NCBI GenBank assembly: GCA_022827045.1
Contig: JAJDTQ010000221.1
Span: 1 to 8,304 of the forward strand
Source of the DNA: Candidatus Binatia bacterium
Lineage (GTDB): Bacteria; Desulfobacterota_B; Binatia; UBA9968; JAJDTQ01
DNA length: 8,304 nt
Direction of reading: 5' to 3'
Position numbers and translations under genes: made by a program. Shown piece after piece: positions 5,048-8,304 of the stretch; position 1 is the stretch's first letter; each line of letters begins with the position of its first letter. The notes beneath the pieces are model-generated. The model saw nothing but the letters and a program-made list of their open reading frames with translations, was not told where the DNA came from and searched no databases.

Positions 5048-6073
5048 TCAAGGCTTTGCCCACTCAGGCTCCCTCTCTCCTACTCCCGGGAATCGGAAGA
5101 GCGGACCGAACCTTGCAGCGAGGACATCGGCGCCAAGGGCGACCAGATCGTCGTTGAAGTCGCCTCCGTCGGGGACGATGACCGTGGCCGCAATGCCCGC
5201 CCGGGCGCAGCGCCGGGCGAGGCGTTGGGCGGCCCGTTCGCCTTCCGGATCGTTGTCGCGGGCGATGACGAGGCGGCGGCAGCCGGGCGGAGGCGGGAAG
5301 GCGCCGAGACTGCCGGCGGAGAGGGCTGCGGCCGCGGTGATGTCCGGCACGGCGGTGACCAGAGACAGCACGGTCTCGATGCCCTCGCCGACGAGGAGCG
5401 GAGCGACGGAGTTGGCGGGCAGACCGAAACGCACGGCGAAGCCGTAGACGCGGCCGAGGGCCTTTCTTGGCGAGGGGATGTCGGCCTTGGCGGGTCTACA
5501 CGGATCGAGCCATGTGCGGTGCACGCCATGGACGGCGCCGTCGTCGCCGGTGACGGCGGCGACAAGCGCGGGCAGGCGGAGGAGCGCGGAGCTTTCGCGG
5601 TAGCGGAGCTCGGGGTGGAAGCGGAGCGCCGGGAACCGGCAGCGGGCGAGGCTGCGGGCCCGGAGGTAGGCTTCCGCGTGGGTGCCGTCCACCGGGCGGC
5701 ATCGCCGCCATAAGCGGCGTGCCGCTTCGGTGGCGTCGTAGGCGCCTGCATCGCCCGCGGCCGGCGAAGCCGGCAGGGCGAGGAAGGCGCGGGCTTCGGC
5801 AAGCGCCGCGCGGAGCGTCGGCGCATTAATGCGATGGCGGATGAGGTCGAGGAGGTCGCCGTGGCTGCCTTCGGCGGCATCGGTCCACTTCCCGGGCGTG
5901 CCGGGACCCTGGAGGCGGACGAAGAGGGATCGGCCGCGGGCGCCGTCCATGTCGCCCGCGATCCAGTAGCGCCCCTGGCGGCGGCCATGGGGGAGGTAGC
6001 GGCGGCAAACGTCTTCGGCGCGCGCGCCAAGCGCGGCAGCGACGGCGGCTGCTGGCGAGGGATGGTTGTACAT
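5048..6073 (-). CDS. Primase-like Toprim-domain protein
   Basis: This is a 341-residue protein. The N-terminal part (about 20-80), with RYWIAGDMDG, KWTDAAEGSHGDLLDLI and nearby residues, resembles the DnaG-type N-terminal primase fold, but without the cysteine/histidine zinc ligands of CHC2 domains. A helical linker with AEAYLRAR follows (about 115-145). The Toprim domain runs from about 224: LLVGEGIETVLSL carries the catalytic Glu (230) and second acid (232), and RRLVIARDNDPEGERAA (266-282) carries the D-x-D motif (273, 275). GGDFNDDL (303-310) follows. Toprim acids bind metal for nucleotidyl or phosphoryl transfer; a role in plasmid primer synthesis or leading-strand transfer is inferred. 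AAGGAG lies 7 nt upstream of the ATG. It is separated from ssb by a terminator, so it probably has its own promoter. It runs directly into the 76-aa gene. Confidence 0.88.
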   Translation of the reverse strand: MYNHPSPAAAVAAALGARAEDVCRRYLPHGRRQGRYWIAGDMDGARGRSLFVRLQGPGTPGKWTDAAEGSHGDLLDLIRHRINAPTLRAALAEARAFLALPASPAAGDAGAYDATEAARRLWRRCRPVDGTHAEAYLRARSLARCRFPALRFHPELRYRESSALLRLPALVAAVTGDDGAVHGVHRTWLDPCRPAKADIPSPRKALGRVYGFAVRFGLPANSVAPLLVGEGIETVLSLVTAVPDITAAAALSAGSLGAFPPPPGCRRLVIARDNDPEGERAAQRLARRCARAGIAATVIVPDGGDFNDDLVALGADVLAARFGPLFRFPGVGEREPEWAKP

Positions 6074-6182
6074 GGGGGCACTCCTTCATGGGACGGGACA
6101 CTTCTCCAGGGCCGGAGGGCGAGCGGGCCGAGCGAAGCGAGCCGCGAAGCCCGGTGAGGTGCTTGCTCGGGACGGACTCCAC
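6074..6182. promoter_or_regulatory. Leader of the Toprim gene, probable promoter region
   Basis: Because an intrinsic terminator ends the ssb transcript just to the right, the Toprim/4801 operon needs a start of its own in these roughly 110 bp. The Shine-Dalgarno AAGGAG is clear. No confident -35/-10 pair was found. Two GCGAAGC mini-hairpin cores (6132-6138 and 6144-6150) lie in the leader. Confidence 0.3.
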
Positions 6183-6215
6183 AAAAAATGGGCCGACGCG
6201 CAAGGCGCCGGCCCA
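6183..6215 (-). terminator. Rho-independent terminator after ssb
   Basis: On the minus strand, TGGGCCGGCGC pairs with GCGTCGGCCCA (11-bp stem, one G-T wobble, 5-nt loop) and is followed directly by six T. It lies 34 bp beyond the ssb stop codon. This is a textbook intrinsic terminator, and it separates ssb from the Toprim gene. Confidence 0.88.
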
Positions 6216-6248
6216 GTGTTGGGAGGAGAGGAAGTGGGACGGGCCCAC

Positions 6249-6707
6249 TCAAAACGGAATGTCGTCGTCCGCAGCCTGCGACCCGGTGTTGTTGTCCTGC
6301 ATCGCGGCGTCGCCGGCCTCCATGGACGGGTCCGGCGCAGCCTGCACGCCGTTGCCGTTGGGGCGATCGAGGAAGCGGACCTTTCCGCCGGGAACCAGCA
6401 GGATCTCGGTCGAGTAGCGGTCGCTGTCCTCGCCGGGCTTCGACCAGCGCCGGGTCTGCAACTTGCCGTCGATGTAGACCAGCCGGCCCTTGCGGGCGTG
6501 CTTCTGGAGCATGTCGACGAGGCCGTCCTGGAAGGTCACCACTCGGTGCCATTCGGTCTTGTCCACCTTCTCGCCGGTCCGGCTGATGTAGGACTCGTCG
6601 GTGGCGATGCTCATGTTGGCAACGCGGCCTCCGCTGGAGAGGTGATTGACGATGACGTCGGCGCCGAGGCGGCCGATCAGTTCTGCGCGATTCAGTCCGA
6701 AACTCAT
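6249..6707 (-). CDS. ssb: Single-stranded DNA-binding protein
   Basis: This is a 152-residue SSB of usual length for plasmid versions. The OB fold spans about residues 1-115: MSFGLNRAELIGRLG at the start, VANMSIATDE for strand 2, then TEWHRVVTF with the conserved Trp-His, and KGRLVYIDGKLQTRRW with the typical strand and aromatic. A short Gly/Gln/Asp-rich linker leads to the acidic tip DDDIPF, which in SSB proteins recruits helicases, primases and repair enzymes. AAGGAG lies 7 nt before the ATG. It coats single-stranded plasmid DNA during replication or after conjugative entry. The neighbouring Toprim and helicase-type genes fit as partners of the C-terminal tip. A terminator follows immediately, so ssb ends its transcript. 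Confidence 0.96.
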   Translation of the reverse strand: MSFGLNRAELIGRLGADVIVNHLSSGGRVANMSIATDESYISRTGEKVDKTEWHRVVTFQDGLVDMLQKHARKGRLVYIDGKLQTRRWSKPGEDSDRYSTEILLVPGGKVRFLDRPNGNGVQAAPDPSMEAGDAAMQDNNTGSQAADDDIPF

Positions 6708-6746
6708 GATGGTTCTCCTTCCTTGCCTGGTTAATGACGATGGCCT

Positions 6747-6795
6747 GTGAACGTTGGAGGCCCGGGGTCCTCCCTCCCCGCCCCCCTACGTTCAC
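6747..6795. promoter_or_regulatory. Inverted repeat GTGAACGT/ACGTTCAC upstream of ssb
   Basis: GTGAACGT (6747-6754) and ACGTTCAC (6788-6795) are exact complements 33 bp apart, and between them lies a second quasi-palindrome, GGAGGCCCGGGGTCCTCC. The pair sits 40-90 bp before the ssb start, where a promoter or operator would be expected. No consensus promoter or LexA site was recognised. Confidence 0.4.
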
Positions 6796-6813
6796 TTCTC
6801 TCAGGATCTCCTC

Positions 6814-7005
6814 TCACTCCGTTCCGGCGCTCAGCGCAGCGGTGACGGTGAGAGGATCTCCACCGGGCGCGTTCCGGGGGTCGGGACAGCGCCTGTCGCG
6901 GTCGTCGTCGATGACGTCCCGGACGGCGCCGGGGTTGAGCCCGATCTCTGCGAGCAGATCGCTGCCGGTGAGGGTGTCCTCAAGGTCGTAACTGGTTCCG
7001 AACAT
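6814..7005 (-). CDS. Small hypothetical protein, 63 aa
   Basis: This ORF of 63 residues begins MFGTSYDLEDTLTGSDLLAE and contains a helix-rich start, IGLNPGAVRDVIDDDRDR and an Ala/Gly/Pro-rich tail. The ATG at 7005 has an excellent AAAGGAGG Shine-Dalgarno 7 nt upstream, which is the main reason to call it rather than the much longer ORF that contains the same frame. The acidic, helical N-terminus (net negative) suggests a small interaction partner or inhibitor. It has no known domain, signal peptide or membrane segment. It stands between the 89-aa gene and ssb on the same strand and probably shares their transcript. Function unknown. Confidence 0.65.
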   Translation of the reverse strand: MFGTSYDLEDTLTGSDLLAEIGLNPGAVRDVIDDDRDRRCPDPRNAPGGDPLTVTAALSAGTE

Positions 7006-7310
7006 GGCCGTGCCTCCTTTGCTGCTTGCCGTGCCCGGCTTGCGAGAGGGAGACCACCTCTCCCTCTCCTCCCGGGCGTTCGCCCCGCGAACGCTGTTCT
7101 CCGGCTCCAGGGAAAGGATCCGGCCCCGGGATTGCCCTCGGGCGCCGGAGAACGGCACCCGGCGGTGAGCCGCGCCTCCGGCCCTCACGGTCATGGCGGC
7201 CGGAACGGTGGTTCGCGCGGCGCTGCCGTAACAGCCGGCCGGGGCGGCGGCGAAGGCGGTCCTGAATGCGGTGGTCGGCCGGGCGCGCGGCAACGCGAGC
7301 CGTATCCGGT
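7006..7310. other. GC-rich spacer with two inverted repeats
   Basis: No credible gene is seen; frames here lack ribosome binding sites. GAGAGGGAGA (7044-7053) and its perfect complement (7059-7068) form a 10-bp stem with a CCACC loop, 39 bp before the 63-aa gene. GTTCTCCGGC (7096-7105) pairs exactly with GCCGGAGAAC (7144-7153) across 38 bp. Neither has a T-tract. Both could structure the leader of the 63-aa gene or mark a protein-binding site. Confidence 0.5.
7044..7068. repeat. 10-bp perfect stem-loop in leader of 63-aa gene
   Basis: The arms GAGAGGGAGA and TCTCCCTCTC enclose the loop CCACC. On the minus strand the purine-rich arm would lie 3' of the loop, nearer the gene, and resembles a second ribosome binding tract, so the hairpin might influence translation. 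Confidence 0.5.
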
Positions 7311-7580
7311 TCAGTGCCGGGAGACGTCGCCGGTGTCCGTGCCCCCGATACGCATGGAGCGGGCGGCGAGCGCGGTCCAGTCTTCCCGCGAGTGCCCGAG
7401 TCTGGCGTTCAGGCGGTCGCACAACCGCTCGGCCGCGTCGATGTCCAACGCGACAAGCGCAGTGGGCACGTAGCCCGGCATGCCCTCGAAGACGATGCGG
7501 ATCTGTTGGGGCTCGTCGCCGAGCTCGTAGCTTGGACAGAACGCGTAGTTCGGTTCGTCCGGCAAGGTCTGTGCAGTCAT
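7311..7580 (-). CDS. Conserved-looking hypothetical protein, 89 aa
   Basis: This is a soluble 89-residue protein. The middle is clearly protein-like: PNYAFCPSYELGDEPQQIRIVFEGMPG-type segments form two strands (about 11-35), then VPTALVALDIDAAERLCDRLNARLG (38-62) gives a strand plus an amphipathic helix, and DWTALAARSMR forms a second helix. A GAGGGAG Shine-Dalgarno lies about 5 nt before the ATG at 7580. No catalytic motif, signal peptide or membrane segment is visible. It follows the strawberry-notch-like gene by 138 bp on the same strand. I recall similar small proteins in the same gene neighbourhood of alphaproteobacterial plasmids, without a known function. Confidence 0.75.
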   Translation of the reverse strand: MTAQTLPDEPNYAFCPSYELGDEPQQIRIVFEGMPGYVPTALVALDIDAAERLCDRLNARLGHSREDWTALAARSMRIGGTDTGDVSRH

Positions 7581-7718
7581 GAATGCTCCCTCTCAGTGTG
7601 CGGAACGCCGGGCGGCCCCCGGCGGCGGTACGGACCCCGGCTGCCCGGCAGCAGGCGTGGACGGCGGCCGGCCCCGGGGTGCGGACGGCGGACCGGCCAT
7701 ACGGATGGCGCGACGGGC
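7581..7718. other. Hairpin-rich intergenic segment
   Basis: The 138 bp between the large gene and the 89-aa gene are nearly all G and C and can fold into several small stems: CGCCGGG/CCCGGCG (7606-7612 with 7618-7624) and GCTGC-CCG-GCAGC (7640-7652). There is no T-tract, so read-through into the 89-aa gene is likely. Confidence 0.4.
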
Positions 7719-8304
7719 TCAGACTGCGAGGGGCCAGCGTTGGATGACGCGTTCGAGGAGATCGGGGCCCGGGGCGAAGATTCGCGTCCGCCATGAGACG
7801 ATCTCCACCGTGCAGCCCATGCGCTTGAGGACCGCGGTGTCGGTATCGACCGGTCCCTCGATCTCCACCCGGTCGGCGCCCATGATGCGGCGCCTGGCGA
7901 GCCGCCAGCCGTTGGCGAGGGCGAGCGCCGCGCCGCGTCCCATGACCGCCTCGAAGGCTTCGGCGCCGGTCATGGCGGGACCCCCTCCGAGCCCGAAGGC
8001 GGAACGCACGGCGCGGACCTGCTCGAAATCGAGAACGCGGCCGATCAGCGATTCACCGTCGTCCGTCCTGAGACGCCGCACCCGCATGTTCTCGGCCGGA
8101 AGACGGTCCCAGACCGGCAACAGCAGCCCGGCTGCGAGCCAGAACCGCGATTCCTTGTGCGACGGCAGGCCGGCGATCTCGTCCTCCCAGAGCGTCCTCC
8201 AGTTGCCTTCGGCGGCCTTCCGCCAGTTCGAGGCGTCGAGTTCAGCCTTCGCCATGGTATCCCGCCCGGCGGGACGCAGCAGCCGGACGCGCTCCTGCAC
8301 GCCG
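7719..8304 (-). CDS. C-terminal part of large strawberry-notch-type methyltransferase/helicase (partial)
   Basis: The frame is open to the window edge; the GTG at 8300 and ATG at 8255 lie inside the gene and are not its start. About 194 residues of the C-terminus are present. Recognisable segments are VRLLRPAGRD near the edge, a helical stretch with Trp residues, RFWLAAGLLLPVWDRLP, RVRRLRTDDGESLIGRVL, FGLGGGPAMTGAEAF, LANGWRLARRRIMGADRVEIEGP and LKRMGCTVEIVSWRTRIFAP. From memory this order matches the end of the roughly 1,400-residue plasmid proteins annotated as SAM-dependent methyltransferase plus DEAD/DEAH (strawberry notch) helicase. The catalytic parts lie outside the window. Such proteins are large DNA-acting enzymes on alphaproteobacterial plasmids, and roles in protecting incoming DNA have been speculated. 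The family call is from memory of the C-terminal segments. Confidence 0.7.
   Translation of the reverse strand, partial: GVQERVRLLRPAGRDTMAKAELDASNWRKAAEGNWRTLWEDEIAGLPSHKESRFWLAAGLLLPVWDRLPAENMRVRRLRTDDGESLIGRVLDFEQVRAVRSAFGLGGGPAMTGAEAFEAVMGRGAALALANGWRLARRRIMGADRVEIEGPVDTDTAVLKRMGCTVEIVSWRTRIFAPGPDLLERVIQRWPLAV

Noticed and set aside
5080..6795. Minus-strand open frame of 571 codons
   Set aside because: It overlaps the clear ssb and Toprim genes in another frame and is Arg/Pro/Ser-rich shadow sequence.
6814..7794. Full 326-codon minus-strand frame containing the 63-aa gene
   Set aside because: It overlaps the 89-aa gene and the end of the helicase-like gene in another frame. Only its last 63 codons have a strong ribosome binding site and protein-like sequence.

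Overview
The window is very GC-rich, and the protein families in it point to an accessory element of an alphaproteobacterium: a plasmid, or an integrative conjugative element carrying a plasmid-type module. No chromosomal housekeeping gene is visible. Nearly all intact genes lie on the minus strand and most have strong AAGGAG-type ribosome binding sites 5-7 nt before ATG. 

Reading right to left in the direction of transcription, the right half (8304 to 3507) is an ordered DNA-processing module. It holds the C-terminal end of a large protein resembling the strawberry-notch-type methyltransferase/helicase (7719-8304), two small conserved-looking hypothetical genes (7311-7580 and 6814-7005), a single-stranded DNA-binding protein (6249-6707) followed by an intrinsic terminator, a primase-like Toprim protein (5048-6073) closely coupled to a 76-aa hypothetical gene (4801-5031), and a SLOG-type DUF2493 protein (3507-4433). 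Between the last two genes lies a perfect 37-bp inverted repeat bracketed by an 11-bp direct repeat. Helicase, SSB and primase-like functions together suggest a shared role in single-stranded DNA handling during replication or conjugative entry; that role is inference. 

The middle (about 2330-3500) has no convincing gene. It is an array of diverged tandem modules of roughly 170-290 bp sharing several sequence blocks. One block is a short hairpin in which both stem strands change together between copies. The last module carries a perfect 17-bp inverted repeat. This is the most unusual part of the window. It could be a large structured RNA, a DNA-level structural region, or the decayed remains of a repeat protein. 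A 470-bp spacer (1862-2330) with palindromes and an 11-bp direct repeat separates it from a small ribbon-helix-helix-like gene (1475-1861). 

The left end (1-1405) is a graveyard: a 3'-truncated HNH endonuclease gene (53-625), a frameshifted RelE/ParE-type toxin remnant (751-891, minus) and a badly decayed C-terminus of a MobF/TraI relaxase-helicase (921-1405, plus). The element therefore appears to have lost its own relaxase in this region, while its DNA-processing genes remain intact.
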